The notes below the pieces were generated by a model that worked only from the letters and a program-made list of their open reading frames with translations, had not been told where the DNA came from and searched no databases. A program made the position numbers and the translations under genes. From the NCBI RefSeq assembly GCF_023516215.1, contig NZ_CP097349.1, forward strand, positions 372,001-436,000: DNA of 64,000 bases, written 5' to 3'. This document shows positions 1 through 10,680 of this stretch, piece by piece; the stretch's first letter is position 1, and each line of letters begins with the position of its first letter. This DNA comes from Cytobacillus pseudoceanisediminis (GTDB taxonomy: Bacteria; Bacillota; Bacilli; Bacillales; Cytobacillaceae).

Positions 1-20
1 TAAATGGTGAGGAGTGTGAA

Positions 21-2144
21 TTGCGCCTTGGTCTGCTGCCTAAGCAGCCAGCCAAAATTACAGGCGGTTCAAAAGGGAATCTCAGGTTTATAAATCAGGA
101 AGCTGAATTGGAAATTGAGGTTGAGAACAACCTTGAAGAAGACGCCGTATTTCACCTTTCATTTCCTGTAAGTGATCTTGTCGAATTAGAAGAGCGGGAC
201 TTTAGAATAGAGCTTCACAAAAAAGGGCGTAAGTTGCTGAAGGTGCCTTTCATTGTTAAAAAATATGGCTTTTATCAGCCGGAAATGGCAATATTGGCAA
301 CAAAGGAGAATGGAGACGAACTCGCTTTTTCATGCAGCTCAATGGGCATCCCCATTAAAAGCTTCGGTCAAAAGTTCGGGGGAGAGTCAAAGGATTATTG
401 GCATATCTGCAATGGAATCTGCCAGGTGAATATCCGTAAATTGGATTATAAAATAACGGCTGGCAGGAACGAAAGTGTTAACCAGCCTTTCGCGTTTTTT
501 GCTCCTAAACTTGGGAAACCCTTTTCAGCTGAATTTTCAAAGGCAAAGCCGGCGGCAGCAGAGTGGTTTACAGATGACACGGCAATCACTTTCAAATTGG
601 TATTCAAGTCTGAAGCATTTACAGGTATTCTTGTATCATTGTATACATCCCTATATGGTGAAGGCCTTGTTAAAATATGGGCTGAATTGACAAACGAAGG
701 GGATGAAAAATATGAGAATCTGTATTTCAGCCAGCCGTTATATTATGAAATGCAGAAGCCGTATTTCCCCCTGGATAATGAAGTAATCGAGTTTTCTGAC
801 ATAAAAGAATTGGGGTTCATGGAGTTATCAGGTATAACCGAAAATTGGTTTTTCGCCGATCATAACGGCGAGCCGGTTGGATTCTGCTGGCCGAAAAATG
901 CGAAGTCCAATCCTGATGGGTGGCAATTTTACTATCAGCAGGAAACTGGCTGCATTGAATCGGGAAATCAGATAGTATTGGCACCTGGCTATTTATCAAT
1001 AGGAGCTTTCCGGACATGGGAAGAAATGCGGCATTTTGCAGGTGTCGGGACAGAGTATGAAAAAAATGTTTACCATGAAAAAGCACTAATTATCAATAGG
1101 GGAAATCCAGTTGCAAAAGAACAGGATACAGCAGAATTCACTCTTAAAACATATCGTTCTAGTTATCTTAATGGCACTATTGATTTATATTTAAATACAG
1201 ATAAAAAACAAACCTCAAATTTCAGTCAAGAACAGGAATTAAGTGTGTTCAAATCCAATTTTCCTATTAAGGATACGGAACCTCTATCTATTATAAATGC
1301 TGAAATTACCCTTGACAGTGAAAAGAAGCAAGTAAGGGAACTTCTGCTTGTGCCCCGGGGTAATGTCCGTATGCTTACGGAAGAGCATGGCGGCAAGACT
1401 GTTTATATCATGGATAATGGCATCATTAGTTTAAAAGGTGCACCGGATTTTTATCCTGGCTTATTCTCATTAACCTATAAAGAGAGGGAGTGGCTTGATT
1501 CATCCTTTCCCGAACCGGTTGCCAAAGGATGGTGGAACCCATGGACTGGCGGCATGAAAACTGTGCCATCGCAAATGAGTGTGTTCTCGCTATTGAAGGA
1601 GTCATCTTCTGCTGAATTTACCAGTGTTAAAGATTCGTATGGAAACGAATGGTCTACATTGGCCATCAGTACGAAAGTTGTCCATCACTCCATATGGAAA
1701 GGCCTTGAATATACACAGTATTTCGCGTTATTGCCGGGAGTGCCGCTCCTTGCCCATTGGGTAAAAGCGGAGAATGCAGGCGGGAAGTACCTGTTAAATG
1801 AAAAATGGATTACAGATTTATTTATAGCCGGTAGCTCATTAAAGGATCTTACTCTTACAGTAAGTGACAAAGGAGCAGAATCAGCATATCAGGCCGGAGT
1901 TGAGGAGCAGTCATTTGTTCTAATTGATGGATCCCGTATTTCCAGCTGCCTGTCTCCTGAAAATATGTATGTAATGAGAAGTAAAGATAATGAATTCCTT
2001 GGAGCATATATGAATAAAGAAGCATTCGAAGTTATTTCGGAACGAAAAGCAGGCCCATTGGCCAAACCGGGCTTTATTGCATTTGATGAAAGAAGCTTCG
2101 AGGGCAGACTGCTTAATAGACTCCACAACCTGGAATTCTGCTAA
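21..2144 (+). CDS. Unrecognised 707-residue protein, possibly 5'-truncated by the window edge
   Basis: I do not recognise this family. The TTG at 21 has a GAGGAG ribosome site 6 bases upstream, so it may be a true start, but the frame is open back to base 3 and the first residues look like the inside of a beta-rich domain, so the gene may begin outside the window. The protein is rich in short beta-type segments and aromatic residues (for example WWNPWTGG near residue 505), has no signal peptide or membrane segment, and shows no catalytic motif I can name. It ends 10 bases before the amidohydrolase start, and a shared operon is likely. A carbohydrate-binding or hydrolase-associated beta-sandwich is only a guess. 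Confidence 0.6.
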   Translation: MRLGLLPKQPAKITGGSKGNLRFINQEAELEIEVENNLEEDAVFHLSFPVSDLVELEERDFRIELHKKGRKLLKVPFIVKKYGFYQPEMAILATKENGDELAFSCSSMGIPIKSFGQKFGGESKDYWHICNGICQVNIRKLDYKITAGRNESVNQPFAFFAPKLGKPFSAEFSKAKPAAAEWFTDDTAITFKLVFKSEAFTGILVSLYTSLYGEGLVKIWAELTNEGDEKYENLYFSQPLYYEMQKPYFPLDNEVIEFSDIKELGFMELSGITENWFFADHNGEPVGFCWPKNAKSNPDGWQFYYQQETGCIESGNQIVLAPGYLSIGAFRTWEEMRHFAGVGTEYEKNVYHEKALIINRGNPVAKEQDTAEFTLKTYRSSYLNGTIDLYLNTDKKQTSNFSQEQELSVFKSNFPIKDTEPLSIINAEITLDSEKKQVRELLLVPRGNVRMLTEEHGGKTVYIMDNGIISLKGAPDFYPGLFSLTYKEREWLDSSFPEPVAKGWWNPWTGGMKTVPSQMSVFSLLKESSSAEFTSVKDSYGNEWSTLAISTKVVHHSIWKGLEYTQYFALLPGVPLLAHWVKAENAGGKYLLNEKWITDLFIAGSSLKDLTLTVSDKGAESAYQAGVEEQSFVLIDGSRISSCLSPENMYVMRSKDNEFLGAYMNKEAFEVISERKAGPLAKPGFIAFDERSFEGRLLNRLHNLEFC

Positions 2145-2154
2145 AGGAGAAATT

Positions 2155-3008
2155 ATGAAAGTCATAGATGCACATATTCATTTTTCTGATATTAAATCAT
2201 TTCATCATACTGCCAATGAACTCTCACTTGTAGATTATTCATACCATGGGCATCAGCAGGAGTTCCAAAAAGCTAATGTAGTCTTGAGCATTGCAATGGG
2301 GCTTACAGAAACAGAAAATATGGGCTTTCCGGATTATGAAGCAAGAACGCCTATGGGGCTTGACCTGGATGATAAGATACCGGCTAATGTTGTTTACTGC
2401 GCTGGCATCAATCCATATGATCTCAATGAAGGAGCTCTTCAAAGGCTGGAGGATAATCTGCAAAAGCCGAACGTGGCAGGGATCAAGATTTACCTGGGAT
2501 ATTATCCTTTCTACGCCTATGATGATGTTTATGAACCTGTGTACGAACTCGCTGCAAAATATGGAGTTCCTGTTGTATTTCATACAGGAGATACTTATTC
2601 AGAAAGGGGTTGCTTAAGTATTCTCACCCGCTGGCTATTGACGAGGTTGCTGTTAAACACCGGAATGTTAATTTCATGATGGCTCATTTTGGAGACCCAT
2701 GGACTTTGACAGGAGCTGAAATCATATACAAGAATCCAAATGCCTATGCGGATCTTTCAGGCCTGATTGTCGGTACAGAAAAAGAATTGAAGAAGCGCAG
2801 CAAAGGAAGATTTTTGGATCATCTGAGGCATGCTTTAGTGTTTGCAGATTCTTACGATAAATTGCTGTTTGGAACCGATTGGCCTCTTGCGCCAGTGGGT
2901 CCTTATATTGAATTTATAAAAGAACTCATACCTGAAGAGCATCATGAAGATGTATTTTACAATACCGCTATAAAGGTTTTTCCTAAAATAAAACCTTTTC
3001 TGCCATAG
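2155..3008 (+). CDS. Amidohydrolase family protein (Amidohydro_2-like TIM barrel), frameshifted as sequenced
   Basis: The start ATG has an AAAGGAG site. The N-terminus VIDAHIHF carries the HxH metal-binding motif of metal-dependent hydrolases. Further ligands are visible at VVFHTGD (strand 5), MMAHFGD (strand 6) and LLFGTDWP (the conserved Asp near the C-terminus). The substrate is unknown. The reading frame breaks at the G-run 2606-2609: one extra G restores a continuous protein of about 284 residues, normal for the family, so this is probably a sequencing indel. It follows the 707-residue protein by 10 bases, which suggests a shared pathway, and is closed by a terminator. Confidence 0.85.
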
Positions 3009-3015
3009 AACCTGC

Positions 3016-3048
3016 GGCTGGAAGAGAAATCTTTCACTTCCAGCCTTT
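3016..3048 (+). terminator. Intrinsic terminator after the amidohydrolase
   Basis: Nine-base arms GGCTGGAAG and CTTCCAGCC are followed by a short T tract. It ends the two-gene unit. Confidence 0.7.
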
Positions 3049-3105
3049 CAAATAGTCTTAATTACATACATACACGTATAAATATCTTAAAAGGGGGCGG
3101 CTATA

Positions 3106-3954
3106 GTGGATAAAATTGCATGGGTAACAGACAGCACTGCTTTTTTAAATAACGAGTTAAGAAACCATCCTCACATGTACCAGATTCCGATGACCATCAT
3201 TATGGATGGCAAAGAATATACAGATGGAGTTGATTTAACACCGGAAGAACTTTATGCGAGCTTAAAAACCCTTGATACTCCTCCAAAAACTTCCCAGCCA
3301 TCCATTGGTGCTTTTCAGGAGTTATATGAAAATCTGCAGAAGGACTATGACTGTATTATCGCAGTGCTGGTATCGGCAAAACTCAGCGGGACTGTTTCTT
3401 CCAGTGAACAGGCAGCCCAGCTGGTTGATATACCAGTATACAGCATAGACTCCAAGATATTATCATACCCTTTAACAAGATTAATCCTTAAGGGGATGGA
3501 ATTGGCAGAAGCCGGACTGGATATTAAAGAAATTATCCGCAGGCTTGAGGCACTCCGCGATACGGGAGAAACCTATGTCCTCATTGGGAGTCTTGAACAG
3601 CTTCATAGAAGCGGCAGGATGTCCGGAGTTCAGTTTTTCCTGGGCAGCATGCTAAATGTAAAGCCGATCATTTCAGTTCGTGATGGGGAATTAAGCGTAA
3701 AAGAGAAAGCCAGAAGCGAAAGAAAGGCAAAAGACAAAATTGTGAATCTGCTCAAGGGTGCACATGAGAGAAAACTGCTGAAGGAAGTATTCATCCTATA
3801 CGGTTTGCATCCGGAAGAAGCGGAGACATGGAAGAAGGAGCTCCAGGAAGAATTTAATGGAGTTGAATTTGGATGCTATTCTTTGGGGGCTACCATTGGC
3901 GTCCATGCAGGAGAAAATACACTTGGCATCAGCTGGCTGAATGGCCTGGAATAA
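3106..3954 (+). CDS. DegV family fatty-acid-binding protein (first of two)
   Basis: DegV/FakB proteins bind a fatty acid and present it to the FakA kinase. The start is GTG at 3106, placed by the AAAAGGGGGCGG site. Family marks are the N-terminal WVTDSTAFL, the SQPSIG segment near residue 64, LSGTVSS near 92, GRMSG and HAGENTLGI near the C-terminus. At 282 residues it has normal length. It stands alone between terminators. Its SGRMSG replaces the KGGRIGK of the second copy at 30140, so the two paralogues may differ in lipid preference (inference). Confidence 0.9.
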   Translation: MDKIAWVTDSTAFLNNELRNHPHMYQIPMTIIMDGKEYTDGVDLTPEELYASLKTLDTPPKTSQPSIGAFQELYENLQKDYDCIIAVLVSAKLSGTVSSSEQAAQLVDIPVYSIDSKILSYPLTRLILKGMELAEAGLDIKEIIRRLEALRDTGETYVLIGSLEQLHRSGRMSGVQFFLGSMLNVKPIISVRDGELSVKEKARSERKAKDKIVNLLKGAHERKLLKEVFILYGLHPEEAETWKKELQEEFNGVEFGCYSLGATIGVHAGENTLGISWLNGLE

Positions 3955-3969
3955 AATAGCTTAGGGACC

Positions 3970-4010
3970 TGGTGCAGGAAATCAAATACTGGTTTTCTGC
4001 GCCATTTTTT
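3970..4010 (+). terminator. Intrinsic terminator after degV
   Basis: A long stem with a few wobble pairs, arms TGGTGCAGGAAA and TTTTCTGCGCCA, runs into six Ts. Confidence 0.75.
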
Positions 4011-4133
4011 TATCGGTGCCGTCTGTAAGAATGAATCCAATAAATGGTTCTATAGATATGGCATTACCTTGCCATCGTTTCTTTTTGGGACTAATGTTAA
4101 AATGGAGTGTGGAGTTTGAAAGCAGGTGAAATA

Positions 4134-4780
4134 ATGAAGGAAAAAATATACATTTAACAGAAAAATTCGTCCGGGATACACTCGGAGAAGATTCAACCGG
4201 GCATGACTGGCATCATATTGAGCGGGTGAGAAAAAATGCCCTTTACATAGCCAAAAAGGAACAAGCAGGAGATCCTTTTTTAATTGAAATGGCAGCGCTG
4301 CTTCATGATATACCCGATGCTAAGCTGAACACTTCAAGGGAAGCTGGAGAAAGGAAGCTATCTGATTTTCTGCAGGAAATTGAGATTGCAGAAGAAGCTT
4401 CCAGCAGCATTAAGACAATTATTGATTCAGTTTCTTTTAAAGGCGGCAATAACAAGAAGGTCTTAAGCGTGGAAGCTAAAATAGTCCAGGATGCGGACCG
4501 ATTGGATGCGATTGGTGCTGTAGGGATTGCACGGGCATTTGCCTATGGCGGCAAAAAAGGGCAGCCAATTCATGATCCCGGCCTTGAAATCAGAAAAGTA
4601 ATGACTGAAGATGAATACCGGAATGGTAAGTCATCATCCATCAATCATTTCTACGAAAAGCTATTGAAGCTGAGAGACCTGCTAAATACTGACACTGCCA
4701 GGGAAATGGCAGAAGAGCGGCATCAAATTATGGAGAAATATCTGCATCAATTTTTTATAGAATGGAATGGTCAAGCATGA
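4134..4780 (+). CDS. ypgQ: HD-domain phosphohydrolase YpgQ, frameshifted near the start
   Basis: Predicted metal-dependent phosphohydrolase of the HD superfamily, cytoplasmic. The motif residues are visible: His in GHDWHHIERV, the HD pair in ALLHDIPDAKL, and DADRLDAIGA further on. The likely start is ATG 4134 behind AGCAGGTGA. The A-run 4141-4146 lacks one base, and restoring it joins MKEKN to IHLTEKFVRD and gives 215 residues, in line with B. subtilis YpgQ. Without it translation could only begin at GTG 4226 and would lose the first motif His. It overlaps the ABC-F gene by ATGA. In B. subtilis ypgQ and ypgR lie beside ilvD, as here. Confidence 0.85.
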
Positions 4781-6656
4781 AGATGATCTCTGTGGAAAAT
4801 GTTACAAAAACATATGGAGAGAAAGAACTTTTTAATGATATATCTTTTACAATCGCTGAAAAAGAAAGGGCAGGACTGATCGGTGTAAACGGTACAGGGA
4901 AATCTTCCCTGCTTAAAGTGATTGCCGGTGTTGACCTGCCAGACTCTGGAGAAATAGTCACTCCTAGAGATTACACCATTTCATATTCAGCACAGCAGCC
5001 TGAACTCAACTATGATTTAACAGTTCTTGAGCAGGTTTTTGCAGGAGATGCGCCAATTCTTGTACTGCAGAGAGAATATGAACAAGCCCTGCTGGAGCTT
5101 AGCATGCACCCCGAAGATTCAGACATTCAGCAAAATCTTTTCGAACTTCAAAAAAGAATGGATACCCTTGATGCCTGGGAAGTGAACACCGATGCAAAAA
5201 CGATACTCACTAAGCTGGGTATCGAGGAGTTCAGTAAAAAGATTGGAGAGCTTTCTGGCGGGCAAAAAAAACGGGTTGCTCTGGCACAAGTATTGATCCA
5301 GTCACCTGACTTGCTGATTCTTGACGAGCCGACAAATCATCTTGATTTTGAATCGGTCAAATGGCTGGAAGAATATCTGGGCAGGTACAGGGGTGCTCTG
5401 CTCCTTGTAACACATGATCGTTATTTCCTTGACCGGGTTACAAATAGAATGTTTGAACTTGAAGGCGGAAATCTATACAGCTATAAAGGGAATTATGCTG
5501 CATTCCTTGAAGCAAAGGCGGTAAGAGAGGAAAATGAGGCGGCAGCTATCGATAAGCAGAAAAATCTGTTCAGAAGGGAACTGGAATGGATCAGAAGAGG
5601 TGCAAAAGCCCGTACCACCAAACAAAAAGCCAGAATCCAGCGGTTTGAAACCCTTGACAGCCAGCTTGCTTCAGTTAAATCCTCCGAAAAATTGGATATG
5701 TCCCTAAGCGGCAGCCGCCTAGGAAAACAGGTATTTGAACTCGAATCTGCTTCAAAAAAGTATGGCACTCAAACGATTCTGGATCATTTTGATCTTCTTG
5801 TAAAACCAGGGGATAGAATAGGGATTATCGGAAGAAATGGAACGGGGAAATCTACTCTGCTTAACATACTGGCAGGCCGGATTCCGCTTGACTCAGGTAA
5901 GCGCATTATTGGGCAGACAGTAAAAATCGCTTACTATACACAGGAAAGCGAAGATATGGATGAGAACAAGCGCATGATCGAATACCTCAAAGAAACAGCA
6001 GAAGTGGTTGAAACATCCGATGGCAAAACGATTTCTGCAGCTCAAATGCTTGAGCGCTTCCTATTTCCGGCCTATTCTCACGGCACTCCTATCCGCAAGC
6101 TTTCCGGCGGGGAAAAACGCAGGCTGTATTTATTGAAAATCTTAATGTCTGAGCCTAATGTTCTTCTGCTTGATGAGCCGACCAATAACCTTGATACTCA
6201 AACCCTAACGGTTCTCGAAGATTATCTTGAAGATTTTCCCGGTGTAGTCATTACAGTTTCGCATGACCGCTACTTCCTGGATAAAGTGGCTGAGCAGCTT
6301 CTTGTATTAAAAGGCGAGGGCAAAATCGAATCCTACTATGGAAATTACAGTGAATTTCTTGAAAGCGAGAATGCCAAGCCTGTTCAGGAAGCTGATCATG
6401 CCCCCAAAAAGGCGAGGGAAACTAAGCCGAAAAAGAAGAGAATGAGCTACAAAGAAAAAAGGAATGGGAAGAAATCGAGGGTAAAATTGAAGCGGCTGAA
6501 TCCCGTCTCGAAGCGATTTCCTCAGAAATGGCCAGCATCGGCAGTGACTTTGAAAAGGGTCAGGCCTTAGTAGAAGAAGAAACAAAGCTGAATGAAGAGC
6601 TTGAATACTTGATTGAGAGATGGAGCTATCTTTCAGAAGCAGCTGAAAATGAATAA
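4777..6656 (+). CDS. yfmR: ABC-F family ATPase, YfmR-like ribosome-associated factor, frameshifted near the 3' end
   Basis: Two tandem ABC ATPase domains without membrane segments. Walker A is GVNGTGKSS and GRNGTGKST, the signatures are LSGGQKKR and LSGGEKRR, Walker B is LLILDEPTNHLD and LLLDEPTNNLD, and the interdomain linker is lysine/arginine rich. ABC-F proteins act on the ribosomal E site, and YfmR types relieve stalled translation. The start is chosen at ATG 4777, in ATGA overlap with ypgQ. At 6455-6462 (A6GG) one base is missing. Beyond it the other frame continues through a charged coiled-coil C-terminal domain (EAAESRLEAISSEM) to 6656, giving about 626 residues as in YfmR. As sequenced the protein would stop at 6570 with an altered tail. 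Confidence 0.85.
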
Positions 6657-6661
6657 TTCAT

Positions 6662-6688
6662 ACCCGGGGATTTTTCCCGGGTTTCTTT
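6662..6688 (+). terminator. Intrinsic terminator after yfmR
   Basis: Arms ACCCGGGGA and TCCCGGGT are followed by a T-rich tract. Confidence 0.75.
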
Positions 6689-6781
6689 GCATATTCAGAA
6701 ACAGCTAAAATGCCTCGATAATCTCCTTATGTTAAAATAATACCAGTTACCATCGTGAATATATAAAAAAGGGTGATACTT

Positions 6782-7914
6782 TTGAGAATAAAAGCAATCG
6801 AACCAACACCAAGTCCAAACACTATGAAGGTTATTCTTGATGAAGAGCTTCCGATGGGGAAGGCCAATAATTATAAAAAGGAAAAAAAGAAGGAGCTCCA
6901 AAGATTATTCTAGATATACTTGAAATTGAAGGAATCAAAGGGGTGTACCATGTTGCCGATTTCCTTGCTGTCGAAAGAAATGCGAAATATGACTGGAAAG
7001 AGCTTCTCCCTCAAGTAAGATCCGCTTTTGGCGAGGATGTGGAAAATGAAGGCACAGACAACGGCATCGATGAACATTTTGGCGAAGTCCAAGTGTTAGT
7101 CCAAATGTATAAAGGAATTCCCATGCAGGTGAAACTGACTGACGGCACAGAAGAAAAGCGCTTTGGACTTCCTGAAAACTTTATCAGTGCTGTTTCAGAG
7201 GCCCAGGATCCTGCAGATAACGTTGTCATGGTCCGCAAGTGGAAAGAATTCGGTGTCCGCTATGGAGACTTTGACCAAGTTGGCCATGATATTGTTGAAG
7301 AACTAATGGCTGCCTATCCAGAAGCAAGACTCCAGATACTTGTTAAAACGGCAAAAAGCCCGGATAAAGCGGAGGAAAAACACGCACGTTCCCTTCTTAA
7401 ACTGTCTGTCGAAGATCTGGATTCCCCAGATTGGCGGGAGCGCTATCAAAAACTCGAACAGATGGATGATCCTGAACTGGAGGACCTGCCTGTGCTTGAA
7501 AAAGCGCTTAAAGATGAGAAGGCTTCAATCAGAAGACTTGCGACAGTTTATCTTGGGATGATTGAGGAAAAGAGTGTCCTGCCTCTCCTCTACAAAGCAT
7601 TAAAGGATAAAACGGTCACTGTAAGACGTACAGCAGGGGATTGTTTGTCAGACCTGGGATTTGAAGAAGCAATGGACGCCATGAAGGAAGCACTGCAGGA
7701 TGACAGTAAACTTGTGCGCTGGCGTGCGGCTATGTTCCTTTACGAAGTGGGTGATGAAAGTGTGCTTCCTGCTTTAAAAGCAGCAGAAGACGATCCGGAA
7801 TTCGAAGTCAGCATGCAAATCAAATTGGCTATTGAAAGAATTGAACATGGAGAAGAAGCAAAAGGGTCAGTTTGGAAACAGATGACTGAATCCCGGAAAC
7901 GGGGCCAGGAATAA
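6782..7914 (+). CDS. ypgR: YpgR / conserved virulence factor C-like HEAT-repeat protein with NfuN domain, frameshifted
   Basis: The N-terminal part (RIKAIEPTPSPNTMK, then GVYHVADFLAVER) fits the Nfu/NifU N-terminal scaffold domain. The C-terminal half carries HEAT-type repeats (IRRLATVYLG, VRRTAGDCLSDLG, VRWRAAMFLYEVG). It matches the CvfC/YpgR family, whose precise function is not established. The start is TTG 6782 behind AAAGGGTGAT. The A-run 6882-6888 lacks one A. With it restored the gene is 377 residues, the length of B. subtilis YpgR. It is closed by a strong terminator. Confidence 0.85.
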
Positions 7915-7921
7915 TTACAGG

Positions 7922-7962
7922 AAAAAACCGCTCACAGAATGAAAATCTGGAGCGGTTTTTTT
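7922..7962 (+). terminator. Intrinsic terminator after ypgR
   Basis: Arms AAAAAACCGCTC and GAGCGGTTTTTT. The rest of the 360-base gap to ilvD holds a small GC hairpin near 7989-8010, a CodY-like box, and no convincing gene. Confidence 0.8.
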
Positions 7963-8137
7963 GTTGGGCATATAAGGAATTGTTCCCGGCGTCTTAGGAA
8001 AGACGGCAGCAGTAATAAGGTAACGACTGAAGCAAAATTGTGTGCCCGGCTTTTTATAGAATGTCCCGTCCTCAATTATTGAATTCCATAACTCACACAC
8101 ACTGCAGTTTCACCCATTTAAAGCGAAAAATTATAAT

Positions 8138-8152
8138 AAATTTGTAAAAATT
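8138..8152 (+). promoter_or_regulatory. CodY-box-like operator upstream of ilvD
   Basis: AAATTTGTAAAAATT matches the CodY consensus AATTTTCWGAAAATT at 12 of 15 positions, and an overlapping weaker copy follows. Branched-chain amino acid genes, including ilvD, are classic CodY targets in Bacillus. Binding here is inferred, and AT-rich sequence gives chance matches. Confidence 0.4.
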
Positions 8153-8274
8153 ATTGAAATTATCCGAAAAAGGGTCTATATTGGAAAGAAAATATTTGGG
8201 AGCAGGAGGCTTATCATATTATTCCCATAGAATAAGAGATTATGAATCTAGGGTAAACGGAGGTATTACATACT

Positions 8275-9960
8275 ATGACTGGCTCACAGATGAGAAGTGA
8301 TATGATCAAAAAAGGCACAGACCGGGCTCCGCACCGCAGCTTGCTGCGTGCTGCCGGGGTAAAGGAAGAGGATTTCGGAAAACCATTTATTGCTGTGTGC
8401 AATTCCTATATTGATATCGTACCTGGACATGTGCATTTGCAGGAATTCGGTAAAATTGTTAAAGAAGCAATCCGTGAAGCAGGAGGAGTTCCATTTGAAT
8501 TTAATACCATCGGAGTAGATGATGGAATTGCCATGGGCCATATTGGCATGCGCTATTCTCTGCCAAGCCGCGAAATCATTGCAGACTCACTTGAAACAGT
8601 TGTTTCTGCACACTGGTTTGACGGAATGGTCTGTATCCCGAACTGCGATAAAATTACGCCTGGAATGATGATGGGGGCCTTAAGGGTTAATATTCCAACC
8701 GTTTTTGTCAGCGGAGGCCCGATGAAAGCTGGCGTTGATTCAAGCGGAAAACCTTTATCTTTAAGCTCTGTCTTTGAGGGTGTAGGTGCCTTTGAATCTG
8801 GACAAATCGATGAAAAAAGGCTTCAGGAAATCGAGCAGGTTGCCTGTCCGACTTGCGGATCATGTTCCGGAATGTTCACTGCAAATTCCATGAACTGTCT
8901 GGCAGAAGGGCTGGGCCTTGCACTTCCTGGCAATGGGACGATTCTGGCAGTATCAGAAGAGAGAAAAGAGTTTGTTAAACGTTCAGCCAAGCAGCTGATG
9001 GAATTAATAAAAAAAGACATCAAGCCGCGCGATATCGTTACAATTGATGCGATTGACAATGCATTTGCCCTGGATATGGCAATGGGCGGGTCAACCAATA
9101 CAGTTCTTCACACATTGGCACTTGCTCACGAAGCCGAATTTGAATATCCGATTGAACGAATTAATCAGATTGCCAACCGGGTTCCGCATTTAGCGAAGAT
9201 TGCTCCTGCTTCAGATTATCATATTGAAGATGTTCATAATGCGGGTGGAGTCAGTGCGATCATCAATGAATTGCTTAAAAAGCCGGACGCCCTGAATGGA
9301 GATTGTCTGACGGTTACCGGAAAGACGCTAAGGGAGAATGTTGCAGGCAGTGAAATTCTGGATAAAAACGTAATCCGTACCCTGGAGAATCCGCATTCTG
9401 AACGCGGAGGGCTGGCAGTTCTGTTTGGAAATCTTGCTCCTGAAGGATCAATTATAAAAGTCGGTGCTGTTGATGAATCAGTAGGCGGATACCATAGAGG
9501 ACCAGCCATCTGCTTTGATTCGCAGGAAGAGGCATTATCCGGAATCATTACCGGCAAAGTGCAGGAAGGCCATGTTGTAGTCATTCGATATGAGGGTCCT
9601 AAAGGAGGGCCTGGAATGCCGGAGATGCTTGCACCTACTTCCCAGATTGTTGGCCGGGGACTCGGGGCAAAAGTCGGCCTGATTACAGATGGCCGTTTCT
9701 CAGGGGCTTCCAGGGGGATCAGCATTGGGCACATTTCTCCTGAGGCTGCTGAAGGCGGGCCTATTGCATTCGTGGAAAATGGAGATATCATTGAATTGGA
9801 TTTGAATAACCGTACAATCAACCTGGAAATCTCGGATGAAGAATTTGAAGAACGCAAAGCCAATTGGCAAGGCTTCGAGCCAAAGGTCAAAAAAGGGTAT
9901 CTTGCCCGTTATTCGAAGCTTGTAACCAATGCCAGCACAGGCGGCGTTATGAAAATTTAA
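8275..9960 (+). CDS. ilvD: Dihydroxy-acid dehydratase
   Basis: Converts 2,3-dihydroxy-isovalerate and 2,3-dihydroxy-3-methylvalerate to the 2-keto acids of valine and isoleucine synthesis. The iron-sulfur and Mg sites are clear: [10 protein letters not shown] and [10 protein letters not shown] supply cysteines, and DDGIAMGH and GRFSGASRG are signature segments. At 561 residues it has normal length. The ATG follows GGAGG with proper spacing. It is monocistronic, between the ypgR terminator and its own terminator. ilvA lies 17 kb downstream. Confidence 0.97.
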   Translation: MTGSQMRSDMIKKGTDRAPHRSLLRAAGVKEEDFGKPFIAVCNSYIDIVPGHVHLQEFGKIVKEAIREAGGVPFEFNTIGVDDGIAMGHIGMRYSLPSREIIADSLETVVSAHWFDGMVCIPNCDKITPGMMMGALRVNIPTVFVSGGPMKAGVDSSGKPLSLSSVFEGVGAFESGQIDEKRLQEIEQVACPTCGSCSGMFTANSMNCLAEGLGLALPGNGTILAVSEERKEFVKRSAKQLMELIKKDIKPRDIVTIDAIDNAFALDMAMGGSTNTVLHTLALAHEAEFEYPIERINQIANRVPHLAKIAPASDYHIEDVHNAGGVSAIINELLKKPDALNGDCLTVTGKTLRENVAGSEILDKNVIRTLENPHSERGGLAVLFGNLAPEGSIIKVGAVDESVGGYHRGPAICFDSQEEALSGIITGKVQEGHVVVIRYEGPKGGPGMPEMLAPTSQIVGRGLGAKVGLITDGRFSGASRGISIGHISPEAAEGGPIAFVENGDIIELDLNNRTINLEISDEEFEERKANWQGFEPKVKKGYLARYSKLVTNASTGGVMKI

Positions 9961-9967
9961 TAATGTT

Positions 9968-10000
9968 AAGAAAGCCGGTCATTTATGACTGGCTTTCTTG
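9968..10000 (+). terminator. Intrinsic terminator after ilvD
   Basis: Fourteen-base arms AAGAAAGCCGGTCA and TGACTGGCTTTCTT enclose the loop TTTA. Confidence 0.85.
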
Positions 10001-10167
10001 CTGATAAGAGTTTTTGGCCGATATGTATGTGATTTAAGACGATAGAATACCGTAATAGGACGATAAAAAGGATTACAAAGTAATACCCGGCATAGAAAAA
10101 TTGCATAAAGATCATACGTTATAGTATGCTTACTTTACAAACTGCAGCTTAAGGAGGAGGCAATTTT

Positions 10168-10602
10168 ATGTCTATGGCATATGAAGAATATATGAAACAA
10201 ATGGTAAAGCCGATGCGTGAGGAGCTTGTACAGGCTGGTTTTAAAGAACTGACGGCTTCAGAGGATGTAGAGCAGTTTATGGAAGGTCTTGAAGGAACAG
10301 CTCTGGTTGTTGTCAATTCAGTTTGCGGCTGTGCTGCTGGACTGGCTCGGCCGGCAGCTACACAGGCCGTTTTACGCAGTGAAAAGAAACCTGATCATTT
10401 AGTGACGGTGTTTGCAGGACAGGATAAAGAGGCAACAGCTAAAATGCGCGAGTACTTTGATGGATATGAGCCTTCATCTCCTTCTATGGCTGTTTTAAAA
10501 GGGAAGGAAGTTGTGCACTTCATTCACCGCCATGATATTGAAGACCATTCCATGGAAGCGATCATGGAAAATCTTCTTGCGGCTTTTGAGGCGAATTGCT
10601 GA
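10168..10602 (+). CDS. brxA: Bacilliredoxin BrxA (YphP family)
   Basis: Thioredoxin-like enzyme that removes bacillithiol from S-bacillithiolated proteins. The active-site CGC motif is in NSVCGCAAGLARPA near residue 53. At 144 residues it is full length for BrxA/YphP. It has a very strong AAGGAGGAGG ribosome site. It lies next to ilvD, as in B. subtilis. Confidence 0.95.
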   Translation: MSMAYEEYMKQMVKPMREELVQAGFKELTASEDVEQFMEGLEGTALVVVNSVCGCAAGLARPAATQAVLRSEKKPDHLVTVFAGQDKEATAKMREYFDGYEPSSPSMAVLKGKEVVHFIHRHDIEDHSMEAIMENLLAAFEANC

Positions 10603-10624
10603 GAATATAAAGATTAAACAAAAC

Positions 10625-10649
10625 GGGGTGTCTGCTGGCACCCTTTTTT
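10625..10649 (+). terminator. Intrinsic terminator after brxA
   Basis: Arms GGGTGTC and GGCACCC with a TGCT loop and a run of Ts. Confidence 0.8.
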
Positions 10650-10680
10650 ATAGCAAAATTAAGAAATTCAGGTGAACACA

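Noticed and set aside
7915..8100. A 61-codon minus-strand frame between ypgR and ilvD
   Set aside because: Only a GTG start without a ribosome site; it runs across the ypgR terminator.
9234..9890. A 218-codon open frame on the minus strand
   Set aside because: It is wholly inside ilvD, has no ribosome site and its composition follows the opposite strand, so it is a shadow.
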